The notes beneath the pieces were generated by a model. It made no database searches. It saw only the letters and a program-made list of their open reading frames with translations, and was not told where the DNA came from. Positions 8,662-23,090 of a stretch of DNA of 64,000 bases are shown here, piece after piece. Every line of letters begins with the position of its first letter. The stretch's first letter is position 1. The DNA is taken from assembly GCA_001464065.1 (NCBI GenBank), contig LNDN01000005.1:19366-83365 (forward strand). The letters are read 5' to 3'. A program made the position numbers and the translations under genes. Origin of the DNA: Acidobacteria bacterium Ga0077522. GTDB taxonomy: Bacteria > Acidobacteriota > Vicinamibacteria > Vicinamibacterales > Vicinamibacteraceae.

Positions 8662-10098
8662 ATGCCTCCGCCCTCGCGCCCGTCGCACTTCGATCGCTCG
8701 ATCATCGAGGGGTCTCTCGGGCGCGCCGTCTGGCGCATCGCCTGGCCCACGATGCTCCAGAACGCCATCGGCGGGCTGCAGGGCATCATCGACCACGCCA
8801 TGGTGGGCCACTTCGTCGGCTACACCGCCAATGCGGCCATCGGCGTCAGCTGGCAGATCTTCCTCGTCGTCATCGTCTTCATCAGCTCGCTGTACGCCGG
8901 GATGGGCGTGCTGGTGGCGCGCTTTGCCGGCGCCGGGGACCGCGAGGCCGTGGACCGGGCCGTCGGGCAGGCGTTCCTGGTGTCGCTGGTCCTGGCCGGC
9001 GGCATCATGGCGCCGGTCGGCTACCTGCTCTCACCCCGCCTGCTCCTGTTCGTCAACGCCACGTCGGAGGTACGCGAGGCGGCCCTGCCCTTCCTGCGCC
9101 TCATGTTCGTCGGCGGCATCGGCCTGTTGACGTTCTTCCTGCTCGGTGGCGCCTTCCGCGCCGCCGGCGACCCGCGCACCCCCCTGCGGCTTGGCATCCT
9201 GCTGACGACCCTGAACGTCGTCTTCAACATCGTCCTGATCCGCGGAGCGGGCCCGATTCCGGCCTTTGGCGCCACCGGGGCCGCGATGGGCACGGTGGCG
9301 GCCTCGCTGATCGTGGCGATCCTCGGCCTGGTCGCTATGCGCTCGCCCACCGCCGCCATCCACCTGCCCAGCCTCACCGCCCTGCGGCCGGACTGGGCGC
9401 TCATCCGCCAGTTGTTCAAGTTCGGGTTGCCCACCGGCTTCCAGGGCGTGGCGATGAACGTCGGTGGCGTCTTCCTGCTGCGCTTCATCGGGGCCCTGCC
9501 CCAGAGCGCCCACGCACAGGCCGCGTACGCCATCGCCTACACCGAGCTGTTCTCGCTGATCACGTTCACGTCCGTCGGCGTCATGGGCGCGACGGCCGCC
9601 GTGGTCGGCCAGAACCTCGGGGCGGGCTGTCCCGATCGCGCGTGGCAGGCGGTCGGCGTCAGTTCGCGCCTCGCGTTCGGCGTCGCCGTCGGGGTCGGCC
9701 TGCTGTTCCTGCTCATCCCCGGGCCCTTGCTGGCCATCTTCGGCGTCGACGACCCGATCACGAGCGAGATTGCCCGCAGTCTCCTGCGGCACCTGGCCGT
9801 CTCGGGCCTCTTCGTCACGGTGGCCCTCGCCTACACCGGCGCGCTGCAGGGGTCCGGCGACACCCGCAGCCCCCTGTACATCTCGATCGTCTCGCAGGTC
9901 CTCATCCCGCTGGGTCTGTGCACCCTGTTCCAGCGCACCGGCACGTTCGAGCCGGTCGACATCTGGCGCGCCATCGTCGCCGGGCACATGACGCGGTGCC
10001 TGCTGTCGATCATCCGGTTCCGCCAGGGCAAGTGGCAACGCATCGTCGTGGATGTCGGGCAACGGGTGCCCGACACGCCGCGACAGGAGGTCACATAG
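8662..10098 (+). CDS. MATE family multidrug/cation efflux transporter
   Basis: 478 aa integral inner-membrane protein, typical of the family (450-500 aa, 12 helices in two pseudo-symmetric bundles). Members exchange Na+ or H+ for cationic drugs or metabolites. The N-terminal signature AVWRIAWPTMLQNAIGGLQG, followed by an H/D-rich DHAMVGHF loop, fits the MatE domain. The second repeat begins near LFKFGLPTGFQGVAMN. The start at 8662 is preferred because it directly precedes the family's conserved N-terminus. No good Shine-Dalgarno precedes it. Two bases separate it from the FAD oxidoreductase downstream, so the pair is an operon. The substrate cannot be inferred. Confidence 0.9.
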   Translation: MPPPSRPSHFDRSIIEGSLGRAVWRIAWPTMLQNAIGGLQGIIDHAMVGHFVGYTANAAIGVSWQIFLVVIVFISSLYAGMGVLVARFAGAGDREAVDRAVGQAFLVSLVLAGGIMAPVGYLLSPRLLLFVNATSEVREAALPFLRLMFVGGIGLLTFFLLGGAFRAAGDPRTPLRLGILLTTLNVVFNIVLIRGAGPIPAFGATGAAMGTVAASLIVAILGLVAMRSPTAAIHLPSLTALRPDWALIRQLFKFGLPTGFQGVAMNVGGVFLLRFIGALPQSAHAQAAYAIAYTELFSLITFTSVGVMGATAAVVGQNLGAGCPDRAWQAVGVSSRLAFGVAVGVGLLFLLIPGPLLAIFGVDDPITSEIARSLLRHLAVSGLFVTVALAYTGALQGSGDTRSPLYISIVSQVLIPLGLCTLFQRTGTFEPVDIWRAIVAGHMTRCLLSIIRFRQGKWQRIVVDVGQRVPDTPRQEVT

Positions 10099-10100
10099 CA

Positions 10101-11459
10101 ATGGGCGACGCGAACAGGCATGTGGTGGCGATCTTCGGCGGGGCCTGTGCGGGCTCCACGGCAGCAGACATCCTCGCCGCCCGCGGCATCGACGTGGTGG
10201 TCTTCGAACAGAACGCCAGACCCTACGGCAAGATCGAGGACGGCCTGCCCCGCTGGCATCGCGACCAGCGCCGCATGGAATACAAGCGCATCGACGCGCG
10301 CCTCGACCGCCCCGGCGTGCACGTCGTCCCCCGCACCCGCCTCGGCACCGACCTGCAGTTCGACGAGGTCATCGGGTGGGGGTTCAGCGCCGTGCTGCTG
10401 GCCAACGGGGCATGGCGCGATCGGCCGCTCGACATCCCCGGCGCCGATGCCTGGCTCGGGCGCGGCCTGGTCTACCAGAACCCCTTCATCTACTGGTTCA
10501 ATCACGCCCCGGAGGCCAGTTACAGCGGCCCCCGCTACACGATTCCGCCCGGCGCGATCTGCATCGGGGGCGGGCTGGCGTCCATCGACGTCATCAAGGT
10601 GTTCCAACTCGAACAATACGGGCGGGCGCTGGCCGCACGTGGCATCGCCGTGACGATGCACGACCTGGAGCACGCCGGTATCGCCGCCACCTGTCTCGCG
10701 CACGGCATCGACGACCCGGCGTCGCTCGGTGTCGCGGACGGTTGGCTCGTCTACCGTCGGCGGGTCGAGGACATGCCGCTGGCCACGCCGCCCCCGAACG
10801 CCACGGCCGACCAGGTGCTCAAGATCGAGGCGGTCCGCCGCAAGATGCTGACCAAGGCCCAGGAGAAGTTCCGGTTCCACGTGCGCCCGATGGCCCTGCC
10901 CGTCGCCCTGCTCACCGAAGAGGACCGCGTCACCGGCGTCCGCTTCGTCGAGACCGAGATGCGTGACGGCAAGGCCGTGCCGCTCGACGATCGGGCGTTC
11001 GACCTCCACAGCACGCTCGTGGTCAGTGCCATCGGCAGCCTGCCCGAGCCGCTGCCGGGTATCGTGATGAAGGGCACGTTCTACGACTATGCGGACTGGG
11101 ACACGGGCGCCTACGCCCCGGTCCCCGGCGTCTTCGGGGTCGGCAACGTGGTGACCGGCCGCGGCAACATCAAGGCCTCCGAGCAGCACGCAAAGGGCGT
11201 GGCCCACTGGCTGGCCGAGCACTACCTCGGCGTGCAACCCGAGCAGACGCCACGCAGCATCGACCAGATGACGGCCGGCGCCGAGGCGGGAGCCGCGGTC
11301 GCGGCCGCGCAGGTGGCCAGCTACGTGGAGGCGCGTCCGCCCCTCACGGCGGCGGAGGCCGAGGCCCTGCTGGTCCGGGTCCGCACCCGCCAGTCGCAGG
11401 TCGGCTACGGCACGTACGTCGACTGGATGGCGCAGGTGACGCCGGCGGATGCCGACTAG
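10101..11459 (+). CDS. FAD/NAD(P)-dependent oxidoreductase, adrenodoxin-reductase/GltD-like
   Basis: 452 aa, soluble. The N-terminus has the dinucleotide-binding fold: VVAIFGGACAGSTAADILA (variant GxGxxG with GGACAGS) and an acidic strand end VVVFEQN. It is followed by the ferredoxin-NADP reductase/GltD hallmark PYGKIEDGLP. A second Rossmann unit begins at ICIGGGLASIDVIK. The C-terminal GVFGVGNVVTGRGNIKAS matches the FAD-ribityl segment of this superfamily. No cysteine pair typical of disulphide reductases is visible. Members shuttle electrons between NADPH and ferredoxin, or act as glutamate-synthase-like small subunits. A strong Shine-Dalgarno (CAGGAGG, 10084-10090) fixes the start. Coupled to the MATE gene; a shared role is unclear. 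Confidence 0.82.
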   Translation: MGDANRHVVAIFGGACAGSTAADILAARGIDVVVFEQNARPYGKIEDGLPRWHRDQRRMEYKRIDARLDRPGVHVVPRTRLGTDLQFDEVIGWGFSAVLLANGAWRDRPLDIPGADAWLGRGLVYQNPFIYWFNHAPEASYSGPRYTIPPGAICIGGGLASIDVIKVFQLEQYGRALAARGIAVTMHDLEHAGIAATCLAHGIDDPASLGVADGWLVYRRRVEDMPLATPPPNATADQVLKIEAVRRKMLTKAQEKFRFHVRPMALPVALLTEEDRVTGVRFVETEMRDGKAVPLDDRAFDLHSTLVVSAIGSLPEPLPGIVMKGTFYDYADWDTGAYAPVPGVFGVGNVVTGRGNIKASEQHAKGVAHWLAEHYLGVQPEQTPRSIDQMTAGAEAGAAVAAAQVASYVEARPPLTAAEAEALLVRVRTRQSQVGYGTYVDWMAQVTPADAD

Positions 11460-11591
11460 CCCGGCGCCGCTCCAGCGCTTCGCCCTCTGTTCGCTTTCAT
11501 GTAGCCTGTAGCCAGACGGCCGACCGACGCCGGCCGTGCCTGTCGACGAAGGCCGACGGCCGCCTGCCGAAGGCCGTCAGTGAAATCGCCA

Positions 11592-13997
<2,406 letters not shown>

Positions 13998-14011
13998 GGG
14001 AGGGACATCGG

Positions 14012-15982
14012 ATGTCGGACTGGCGACGCCTCGTGCTCGTCCTGACGCTGGCCATGATCGCGGTGGGTGGCGGCTGTGCGGCGCAGGACGCGACGCCGGA
14101 CACCGGCTGGCGGGTCGGCACCTCGAGCCGGTCGGTACTCCCCACCGTGGATGGCGGCCACGGCTACGCGGCGCCCGAGCGCCTGCCACCCGATGCCGAT
14201 GCCGACGACCCCGGGGTGTTTGCCGCCCAGTTCGACCAGGGACCGATCACCGTCGGCAACGGCAAGGACAATGCGCACTGGGTGCGCGACGACCTGCGCG
14301 TCCGGACGCTGGCACTGCAGCGCACCGGCAGCGATCAGGTCGTGGTGATCGCCGCGGCCGACGTCTACATGGTGTTCAGGCCCGACGCGGAGGAGCTCCG
14401 GCGGATGGTGCGCGAGGTCCTGCCCGCGCCCCTGCGCGATCGCGTGGAGGTGATGGTCCACGCCACGCACAACCATCACGGGCCGGACACGGCCTTTGCC
14501 GTCAACGCCGAGTGGTACCGCTTCTTCCTCGAGCAGGCACGCGACGCCGTGCGCGAGGCGGTGGAGCGACTCGAGCCCGCCACGCTGCGGGTGGCCGAAG
14601 GGACGCACTACTTCGGCGGCAGTGATCTCAGCGGCCTGCGCGTGTTCGATCCCACGCTCGGCGTGCTGCAGGCCAGGGCCACCGACGGGCGCGTCATCGC
14701 CACCGTCGTCAACTGGGCCAATCATCCCGAGAGCACCCTCAACTGGTCGCCGCCGCGCGACCGGATCGCCGCGGCCTGCCGCACGCTGGCGTGGGACGAG
14801 ACGGCCTGCGACGCCCAGGGGCGGTACCTGACCGCGGACTTCCCGGGGGCCCTCGCCCGCTGGCTCGGACGCCGCCTGGGTGGCGAAGTCATCTACATCA
14901 ACGGCGCGATCGGCGCGATGGCCTCGCCGCTGGACGTGCCGGCGTGGGAGGTGGGCGACCGCGCCCCGGTCGGCAACGGGTACACCGTGCCGCCCAATGC
15001 CACGCCTCCGGGCAGTGCCGGGCGCGACTTCCTCGTCCGCAACTTCCGCAAGGCCATTCTCGTCGGCGAGCAACTCGGTGTGGCCGTCGAGGGGCTGCTG
15101 CGCGACACCGTCCCGCTCGAGCCGACGCGGCTCGAGGTGCGGCACCAGGCCTTCTTCACCCGGATGTCCAACATCGGGTTCCGCAAGCTCGCGGTGGTCG
15201 ATGCGCAGACCGGGCGTCCGGGACTCGGCTTCAAGGTCGGCGAGCTGTTCACGTGTCCGTCGACGGGCCCCAAGACGGCCGCCACGTGCCAGGACGATGG
15301 CCGCGCGACCGAGGAGGATCCGGTCATGGGCCCCATCCGGAAGGGCGATCACACCAGGACCACGGTCAGCCTCCTGCGCGTGGGCGACCTCACGTTCGGC
15401 TTCCTGCCGGGTGAGGTCCCGGGCGAGCTGGTGATCGGCTTGCCGCGCGGCATCCGACGCACCCCCGAGCGCTGGGCCGACGAGGCACCGGCCGCGCACG
15501 CGTCCCCGGACCGCATCGCCACGCCCGGCTACGTCAAGCGGATGCTCCCGGGCACGTGGCGGTGGGCCGTGGGTCTCGGCAACGACGAACTGGGCTACAT
15601 CCTGCCGCTCGCCGACTTCCGCGTGCTGTGCGTCGCGGATCGTCTCGGGGCCCCGGGGACGTGCGCCCGCCTGCACGCCGCAGGCGTCATCGACTATCCG
15701 GATGCCGTGTCGGGGGCGCGCTGCAAGGCGCTGACCGACGCCCCGACCGGTGTCGAGGCCTTACCCGAGGGGAGCGCCCGGGAGGCCGTGATCGGATCGT
15801 GTCGCTATGGCCAGGCTCTGGGCCGCGCCGAGGGGCACTACGAAGAGACCAACGCGGTGGGCTGGGATGCCGCGGCCGACATGATGACGGCCGTGTCGGC
15901 GCTCACGGGGAGCTCGGATCGCACCCAGATCAACGAGCGCTTCGAGGGCCACCACCACCGGTACCCGCCGCCGACGCCGTAA
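14012..15982 (+). CDS. Neutral/alkaline ceramidase-like secreted lipoprotein
   Basis: 656 aa. The start at 14012 is chosen over the overlapping ATG at 13994 because GGGAGGG (13998-14004) is correctly spaced and the protein then begins with a signal peptide whose cleavage region reads VGGGCAAQ, a plausible but imperfect lipobox. The mature part contains VMVHATHNHHGPD, the His-rich zinc-site motif of neutral ceramidases, plus VVNWANHPESTLNW and INGAIGAMASP, which match that family's N-terminal catalytic domain. Ceramidases hydrolyse N-acyl-sphingosine; bacterial relatives may act on other N-acyl amides. Expected in the periplasm or on the outer membrane. Convergent with the next small gene across a hairpin. 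Superfamily good; substrate unproven. Confidence 0.75.
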   Translation: MSDWRRLVLVLTLAMIAVGGGCAAQDATPDTGWRVGTSSRSVLPTVDGGHGYAAPERLPPDADADDPGVFAAQFDQGPITVGNGKDNAHWVRDDLRVRTLALQRTGSDQVVVIAAADVYMVFRPDAEELRRMVREVLPAPLRDRVEVMVHATHNHHGPDTAFAVNAEWYRFFLEQARDAVREAVERLEPATLRVAEGTHYFGGSDLSGLRVFDPTLGVLQARATDGRVIATVVNWANHPESTLNWSPPRDRIAAACRTLAWDETACDAQGRYLTADFPGALARWLGRRLGGEVIYINGAIGAMASPLDVPAWEVGDRAPVGNGYTVPPNATPPGSAGRDFLVRNFRKAILVGEQLGVAVEGLLRDTVPLEPTRLEVRHQAFFTRMSNIGFRKLAVVDAQTGRPGLGFKVGELFTCPSTGPKTAATCQDDGRATEEDPVMGPIRKGDHTRTTVSLLRVGDLTFGFLPGEVPGELVIGLPRGIRRTPERWADEAPAAHASPDRIATPGYVKRMLPGTWRWAVGLGNDELGYILPLADFRVLCVADRLGAPGTCARLHAAGVIDYPDAVSGARCKALTDAPTGVEALPEGSAREAVIGSCRYGQALGRAEGHYEETNAVGWDAAADMMTAVSALTGSSDRTQINERFEGHHHRYPPPTP

Positions 15983-15988
15983 CCCGTC

Positions 15989-16009
15989 GGACGCCTCGGC
16001 GAGGCGTCC
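15989..16009. terminator. GGACGCCTC hairpin between convergent genes
   Basis: Perfect 9-bp arms GGACGCCTC / GAGGCGTCC with a 3-nt loop, in the 33 bp between two convergent stop codons. No T tract follows, so if it terminates it does so by stem strength and in both directions. Confidence 0.5.
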
Positions 16010-16015
16010 CTCCCA

Positions 16016-16321
16016 TCACGCCGTGACGGATCGCGTCTGGAAGCCGGCGTCTTCGAGGTCGTGCAGGATGGCATCCATCCGGGCGGCCACGTCGGCGGGC
16101 AGCTCATCGTGATGCTGCTTGATGAGGCGGCTCATGGTGAAGGCGCGGAAGCGGATGGCCTCCATGTGGAACGCCTTGATGGCCCGTTCGAGGTGTTCGC
16201 CGAGTTCGATCAGCTGACTGACGACGGGCGAGGGCGGCACGGTGCGCAGGTAGGCCACGAGCGCGCCGGCGTCCTGCGCGGCCTTGTCGCGGGGGGTGGG
16301 AGCAGAGGTCACGGCGGCCAT
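16016..16321 (-). CDS. Small conserved helical protein, function unknown
   Basis: 101 aa from the ATG at 16321 (another ATG lies one codon upstream at 16324). Predicted all-helical and soluble, with amphipathic segments VSQLIELGEHLERAIKAFHM and FRAFTMSRLIKQHHDELP and no cysteines. It resembles small stand-alone helical-bundle proteins rather than any named enzyme. Codon use matches the neighbours, which argues that it is real. It is transcribed alone, convergent to the ceramidase-like gene and divergent from glutamine synthetase III, with which it shares a 230-bp regulatory gap. Not recognised. Confidence 0.6.
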   Translation of the reverse strand: MAAVTSAPTPRDKAAQDAGALVAYLRTVPPSPVVSQLIELGEHLERAIKAFHMEAIRFRAFTMSRLIKQHHDELPADVAARMDAILHDLEDAGFQTRSVTA

Positions 16322-16449
16322 CATAGCGGGGTGGCCGCGGGCCGAGAAGCCCCCCGAGCGGCGTGCTGGCGCGGTTTTCGCCGGCGGGTGCGTTCGTCAA
16401 CTTGCTTGATACGTTAAAGTTAGCGTTTCCACAAACCGTGTCATCGCCC

Positions 16450-16478
16450 TTGCTGAACCGTGTGGGTTCCGGCATACT
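16450..16478 (+). promoter_or_regulatory. Candidate sigma-70 promoter of glutamine synthetase III
   Basis: TTGCTG (16450-16455), a 17-bp spacer and CATACT (16473-16478). The predicted start near 16485 gives a 5' leader of about 67 nt. The gap upstream (16390-16430) is unusually A+T rich for this genome and could serve as an UP element or regulator site. A weaker sigma-54-like match lies at 16367-16381 (TGGCGC-N5-TCGC). Confidence 0.4.
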
Positions 16479-16551
16479 GCCGCCACTTGCGCTGGACGCA
16501 TTCCGTGTCCGCGCCCCACGTCTTCCTCTCCACGCGAGGCACACGAGACTT

Positions 16552-18729
<2,178 letters not shown>

Positions 18730-18812
18730 CGGCGTCGCCGGTCGGCCGTCGGCACGCGGCCGTCGGCCTTCGAACTTCCGTCTTCGGACTTCGGACTTCG
18801 GACTTCGGCCCT

Positions 18813-18855
18813 GAAAGGCGGCGGGTGCACCTGCACTCGCCGCCTTTTCGTTTTT
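18813..18855 (+). terminator. Rho-independent terminator of glutamine synthetase III
   Basis: AAAGGCGGCG (18814-18823) pairs perfectly with CGCCGCCTTT (18838-18847). An inner GTGCA/TGCAC pair extends the stem after one mismatch. A broken T tract (TTTTCGTTTTT) follows. It lies 84 bp after the stop of the glutamine synthetase gene. Confidence 0.85.
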
Positions 18856-18895
18856 CTTCGCCCTTTCCCCGTTTCCCTTTATCCTTGGCTCTGGC

Positions 18896-18937
18896 CGTTT
18901 TGCCCTGTTCGCCCTTTTTGCCCGTACGCACTTTCTG
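18896..18937 (+). repeat. GTTTTGCCC-type intergenic repeat, second copy
   Basis: CGTTTTGCCCTGTTCGCCC... to the base before the parE start is nearly the same as 5587-5626, in the same orientation, including the trailing GCACTTT. The 18774-18812 stretch just upstream also holds three tandem ACTTCGG units. The repeat forms the whole immediate leader of parE. Confidence 0.6.
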
Positions 18938-18938
18938 A

Positions 18939-20843
18939 ATGTCCACGTCCTACACCGCCAAAGACATCACCGTCCTCGAGGGCCTCGAGCCGGTGCGCAA
19001 GCGCCCCGGCATGTACATCGGCGGCGTGGGCGCCTCCGGCCTGCATCACCTCGTCTGGGAGATTCTCGACAACTCCATCGACGAGGCGATGAACGGGCAT
19101 GCGACCCAGATCGGCGTCACGCTGCATGCCGATGGCAGTTCGATCACGGTGACCGACGATGGCCGCGGCATCCCCGTGGATGTCCACGCCAAGACGAAGA
19201 AGACCGCGCTGGAGCTGATCTTCACGGTGCTGCACGCCGGCGGCAAGTTCGAGCAGGGCAACTACAAGACGTCCGGTGGCCTGCACGGCGTCGGCGCCAG
19301 CGTCGTCAACGCGCTCTCGCGGGAGCTGGTCGCCACGGTCAAGCGTGACGGCTTCCAGTGGGAGCAGCGCTTCCGGCAGGGCGTGCCCCAGGGGCCGCCG
19401 ACCAAGCTGGGACCCGCCCGCGGCAGCGGCACGACGGTCTTCTTCCGGCCCGACACGACGATCTTCCCGAAGATCGAGTTCGACGCCGACACCATCGCCC
19501 AGCGGCTCGAGGTGGCCAGCTACCTGCACCGCGGTCTCCGCATCACGTACGAGAACGAGGTCACCCGGCAGAAGGTGACCTACGCCCATGCCGATGGCCT
19601 GGCCGACTACCTGCGCAAGCTGGTCGCCGAGCGCGGCACCAAGCCCGTGCACGAGAGCGCGTTCGTCGTCTCGCGCGATGGCGCCCTCCGGCTCGACCTC
19701 GCGATGCAGTGGACCGAGTCCACCGACGAGCACCTGCGCAGCTACGTCAACGGCATCCCGACCGGATCGGGCGGCACCCACGAGAACGGCTTCCGCGCCG
19801 GTCTCGGCAAGGCGATGCGCAACTTCATCGAGACGCACAACCTCTCGCCGCGTGGCGTCACGCTGACGGCCGAAGACCTCCGGGAGGGACTCGTCGGCGT
19901 GCTGAGCGTGTTCATCGAGGAGCCGCAGTTCCAGGGGCAGACCAAGGACCGCCTGAACAACCCGGAGGTGCAGTCGGCCGTCGACGGCCTCGTACGCCCC
20001 GCCCTCGAGCACTGGCTGAATCAGAACATCTCGATCGCCGAAGCCATCGTGGCGCGGGTGATCCTGTCGGCCCGTGCCCGCGAAGCGAGCCGCGCCGCCC
20101 AGCAGGAAGTCACCCGCAAGACCGCCACCGCGCACCGGCTCACACTGCCGGGCAAGCTGTCGGACTGCACGACGACCAATCGCGGCCTGAGCGAGTTGTT
20201 CATCGTCGAGGGCGATTCGGCCGGCGGCTCGGCCAAGCAGGGACGCGACCGTGTGCGCCAGGCCATCCTGCCCCTGCGCGGCAAGGTCCTCAACACCGAG
20301 AGCGTGTCGACGGCCAAGGTCCTCGAGAACAAGGAACTGGCCGATCTCGTGACGGCGCTCGGCTGCGGCGTCGGCAAGCAGTTCGACCTGTCGCGCCTGC
20401 GGTACGGCAAGGTGGTGCTGCTGGCCGATGCCGACTCCGACGGCCACCACATCGCGACGCTCCTGCTGACGTTCATCTACCGGCACATGCCGCAGCTGAT
20501 CACGAGCGGACGCGTCTTCATCGCCCAGCCGCCACTGTTCCGCATCGACATCGGCAAGGAGACGTTCTGGGCCCAGGACGATGCCCAGCGTGATGCGATC
20601 GTCAGGAAGGCCACCGGGCGTGCCAAGCCGGACATCACGCGGTTCAAGGGCCTCGGCGAGATGATGCCCAAGGTGCTGTGGGAGACCACGCTCAATCCGA
20701 AGACGCGCCGCCTGCTGCGCGTGATGATCTCGGACCAGTTGGTGACCGACCGCATCATCAACGAGCTGATGGGCAAGGACGCCTCGGCCCGTTTCCGGTT
20801 CATCATGGACCGGGCCGAAGAGGCCGAGGAACTGGACGTCTAG
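18939..20843 (+). CDS. parE: Type IIA DNA topoisomerase subunit B (topoisomerase IV/gyrase B-like)
   Basis: 634 aa, the length of ParE or short GyrB proteins without the large proteobacterial insertion. The GHKL ATPase domain (1-220) has catalytic Glu41 in [22 protein letters not shown], and the ATP-lid [15 protein letters not shown]. The transducer domain follows. The TOPRIM domain has [15 protein letters not shown] from Glu424 and DADSDGHH from Asp497 for Mg2+. The C-terminus [10 protein letters not shown] is typical. It should form a heterotetramer with the subunit encoded at 11592, from which it is separated by three genes. The leader contains an intergenic repeat and no Shine-Dalgarno. 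Confidence 0.93.
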   Translation: MSTSYTAKDITVLEGLEPVRKRPGMYIGGVGASGLHHLVWEILDNSIDEAMNGHATQIGVTLHADGSSITVTDDGRGIPVDVHAKTKKTALELIFTVLHAGGKFEQGNYKTSGGLHGVGASVVNALSRELVATVKRDGFQWEQRFRQGVPQGPPTKLGPARGSGTTVFFRPDTTIFPKIEFDADTIAQRLEVASYLHRGLRITYENEVTRQKVTYAHADGLADYLRKLVAERGTKPVHESAFVVSRDGALRLDLAMQWTESTDEHLRSYVNGIPTGSGGTHENGFRAGLGKAMRNFIETHNLSPRGVTLTAEDLREGLVGVLSVFIEEPQFQGQTKDRLNNPEVQSAVDGLVRPALEHWLNQNISIAEAIVARVILSARAREASRAAQQEVTRKTATAHRLTLPGKLSDCTTTNRGLSELFIVEGDSAGGSAKQGRDRVRQAILPLRGKVLNTESVSTAKVLENKELADLVTALGCGVGKQFDLSRLRYGKVVLLADADSDGHHIATLLLTFIYRHMPQLITSGRVFIAQPPLFRIDIGKETFWAQDDAQRDAIVRKATGRAKPDITRFKGLGEMMPKVLWETTLNPKTRRLLRVMISDQLVTDRIINELMGKDASARFRFIMDRAEEAEELDV

Positions 20844-20891
20844 GCGCGTGGTTGCAGGCGCGCCAGCTCGAGCGTAAGGTTGCGTGAGCCC

Positions 20892-23090
20892 ATGACATGT
20901 CGCCCGTTGACCGGCCTGCTGTTGGGGCTGCTCCTGTGGAGCGGTTCCGCGTCACCGACCGTCGCGCAAGCGCCCGCCTCCCCCCCGGCGCAGCCGCAAC
21001 CGCCGCCTCAGCCCCCACCGCCGGTCGAGGCTGAGGCGCAGGCATCGCAGAAATACGAAGAGGAAGTCATCGTCAGCGCCTCGCGGACCGAGCAGGCCCT
21101 CGTCAATGCGCCGGCGACCGTCACGCTGATCGACAGTCGCGCGATCGAGAACTCCCCCGCCACCAACTACGCCGAGTTGCTGCGGGCCGTCCCCGGGCTC
21201 AACGTCACGCAGACGTCGGCACGCGACATCAACCTCACGTCACGATCGGCCACCGGCACGCTGGCGACGTCCCAGCTCGCCCTCGTGGACGGGCGCAGCA
21301 TCTACCAGGACTTCTTCGGCTTCGTCGCGTGGGACTTCCTGCCGATGGATCCCCAGGAGATCAAGCAGATCGAGGTGATTCGTGGTCCGGCCTCGGCGGT
21401 GTGGGGGGCCAACGCCCTCACCGGGGTGGTCAACATCATCACGAAGACGCCTCGCGAGCAGCAGGGGTCGGCCTTCGCGCTGAGCGCCGGTCTGTTCGGG
21501 CGCCAGGCGATGGATGTGGATCGCGGCAACGGGGCGCTGTTCTCGGTCTCGGCCAGCCACGCGGCCGCGGTGAACGACCGGTGGGCCTACAAGGTCTCCA
21601 CCGGGTACTACCAGCAGGACGCCATGGCGCGTCCGACCGGGCCGATTCCCAACGGCACCGGCACGATCTATCCCGGGTTCGCCAACAGCGGGACCCGGCA
21701 ACCGAAGTTCGACGCGCGGCTCGATTACGACCATCCGGACGGGCGGCAGCGCGTGGTGATGCAGGGGGGATTCTCGGGCACCGAGGGCATGATCCACACC
21801 GGCATCGGACCGTTCGACATCGACCGCGGCACGTACCTGGCGTATGGCAAGGTGAACTATTCACGCGGAGCGACGCGCCTCAACACGTTCGTCAATCGCG
21901 TCGATGGCGCCGCCACCAACCTGCTCGCCGTGGGCGTCGATGGTCGCCCGGTCCCCTTCCTCTTCAAGAACACCACCATGGACGTCGAGGCGGGGCATGT
22001 CGCCACCTGGCGGAACCGTCACGTGTTCAGCCTGGGCGGCAACTTCCGCTACAACGCCTTCGACCTGTCCCTGGCGCCGCGCGAGGACTCGCGCACCGAG
22101 GGCGGCATCTATGTGCAGGACGAGATCTTCCTGGCGCCGATGTGGCGATGGGTGGTCGGCGGCCGCGTCGATGCGTTCTCGGTGCTGGACGGACCCGTCG
22201 TGTCGCCGCGGACGACGCTGCTGTTCAAGCCCGCCCCGGCGCACACGGTGCGGGTGTCGTACAACCGGGCCTACCGGGCGCCCTCGCTGGTCAACAACTT
22301 CCTCGACACGGCGATCGTCAACCAGCTGGATCTCGGCGCCCTCAATCCGGCGCTCGCGGGCCGTGTCTACAACTTCCCCGTCGCGGCCGTCGGCAACGAG
22401 ACCCTCGAGGAGGAGTCGCTCGATGCGTACGAGATCGGCTACTCGGGCGTGATCGCCAACCGCGCGACGGTGAGCGCGGCCGTCTACGTCAACGACAGCC
22501 GGAACGCGATCTTCTTCACGCAGAACGGCTCGTACCGCGCCGCCACCCCGCCGCCGGGATGGCCGCTGCCGCCGGCGGCCCTCGAACTGATCCTGCTCTC
22601 GGGTCGCTTCGGTCCCGGCAACGGCCTGCCCGCGTCGTTCACGTACCTCAACTTCGGCAAGGTGCGTCAGAAGGGGGTCGAGCTCGGCGTCGATACCGAC
22701 GTCACCCGCACGCTGACGGCTTTCGCGAACTACTCGTTCCAGCCGACGCCCGAGCCGTCCGGCTTCGACATCTCGGAGTTGAACATCCCGTCCCGCCACC
22801 GCGTCAACCTGGGCGCGAACTACACCGGTGCGCGGATGATCGGTAACCTCTCGATGAGCTATGCCAGCGACGCCTACTGGCAGGACGTGCTCGACTCCCG
22901 CTACCACGGGACCACCGAGGCCTACACCCTGGTCAACGGCACGGTCGGCTATCGGCTCAGCGATACCTTCACGGCATCGCTGAAGGTGCTCAATCTCTTC
23001 AACCAGGAGATCCAGCAGCACATCTTCGGCGACGTGATGCGGCGTCAGGTGGTCCTGGAAGTCCGGATGCGCGTCGGCGCGAGGCCGTAG
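20892..23090 (+). CDS. TonB-dependent outer-membrane receptor
   Basis: 732 aa from the ATG at 20892; an in-frame TTG at 20880 is less likely. Signal peptide about residues 1-26, then a Pro-rich linker and a TonB-box-like EEEVIVSASRTEQ. The plug domain (about 60-165) shows IDSRAIENSPATNYAELLRA and the hallmark IEVIRGPASAVWGANALTGVVNIITK. The rest is a 22-strand barrel with alternating aromatic strands, ending in a strand finishing RVGARP. The plug most resembles BtuB/CirA-type receptors for small iron or cobalamin ligands, but no ligand is indicated by context. Located in the outer membrane and energised by TonB-ExbBD encoded elsewhere. Not coupled to neighbours. Confidence 0.9.
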   Translation: MTCRPLTGLLLGLLLWSGSASPTVAQAPASPPAQPQPPPQPPPPVEAEAQASQKYEEEVIVSASRTEQALVNAPATVTLIDSRAIENSPATNYAELLRAVPGLNVTQTSARDINLTSRSATGTLATSQLALVDGRSIYQDFFGFVAWDFLPMDPQEIKQIEVIRGPASAVWGANALTGVVNIITKTPREQQGSAFALSAGLFGRQAMDVDRGNGALFSVSASHAAAVNDRWAYKVSTGYYQQDAMARPTGPIPNGTGTIYPGFANSGTRQPKFDARLDYDHPDGRQRVVMQGGFSGTEGMIHTGIGPFDIDRGTYLAYGKVNYSRGATRLNTFVNRVDGAATNLLAVGVDGRPVPFLFKNTTMDVEAGHVATWRNRHVFSLGGNFRYNAFDLSLAPREDSRTEGGIYVQDEIFLAPMWRWVVGGRVDAFSVLDGPVVSPRTTLLFKPAPAHTVRVSYNRAYRAPSLVNNFLDTAIVNQLDLGALNPALAGRVYNFPVAAVGNETLEEESLDAYEIGYSGVIANRATVSAAVYVNDSRNAIFFTQNGSYRAATPPPGWPLPPAALELILLSGRFGPGNGLPASFTYLNFGKVRQKGVELGVDTDVTRTLTAFANYSFQPTPEPSGFDISELNIPSRHRVNLGANYTGARMIGNLSMSYASDAYWQDVLDSRYHGTTEAYTLVNGTVGYRLSDTFTASLKVLNLFNQEIQQHIFGDVMRRQVVLEVRMRVGARP

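Noticed and set aside
16367..16381. Sigma-54 promoter for glutamine synthetase III (TGGCGCGGTTTTCGC)
   Set aside because: Spacing is right but two conserved positions are wrong, and a TTGCTG-N17-CATACT promoter lies nearer the gene. Kept only as a remark.
18774..18812. CRISPR array in the ACTTCGG tandem region
   Set aside because: Units are 7 nt without spacers and no cas genes are present.
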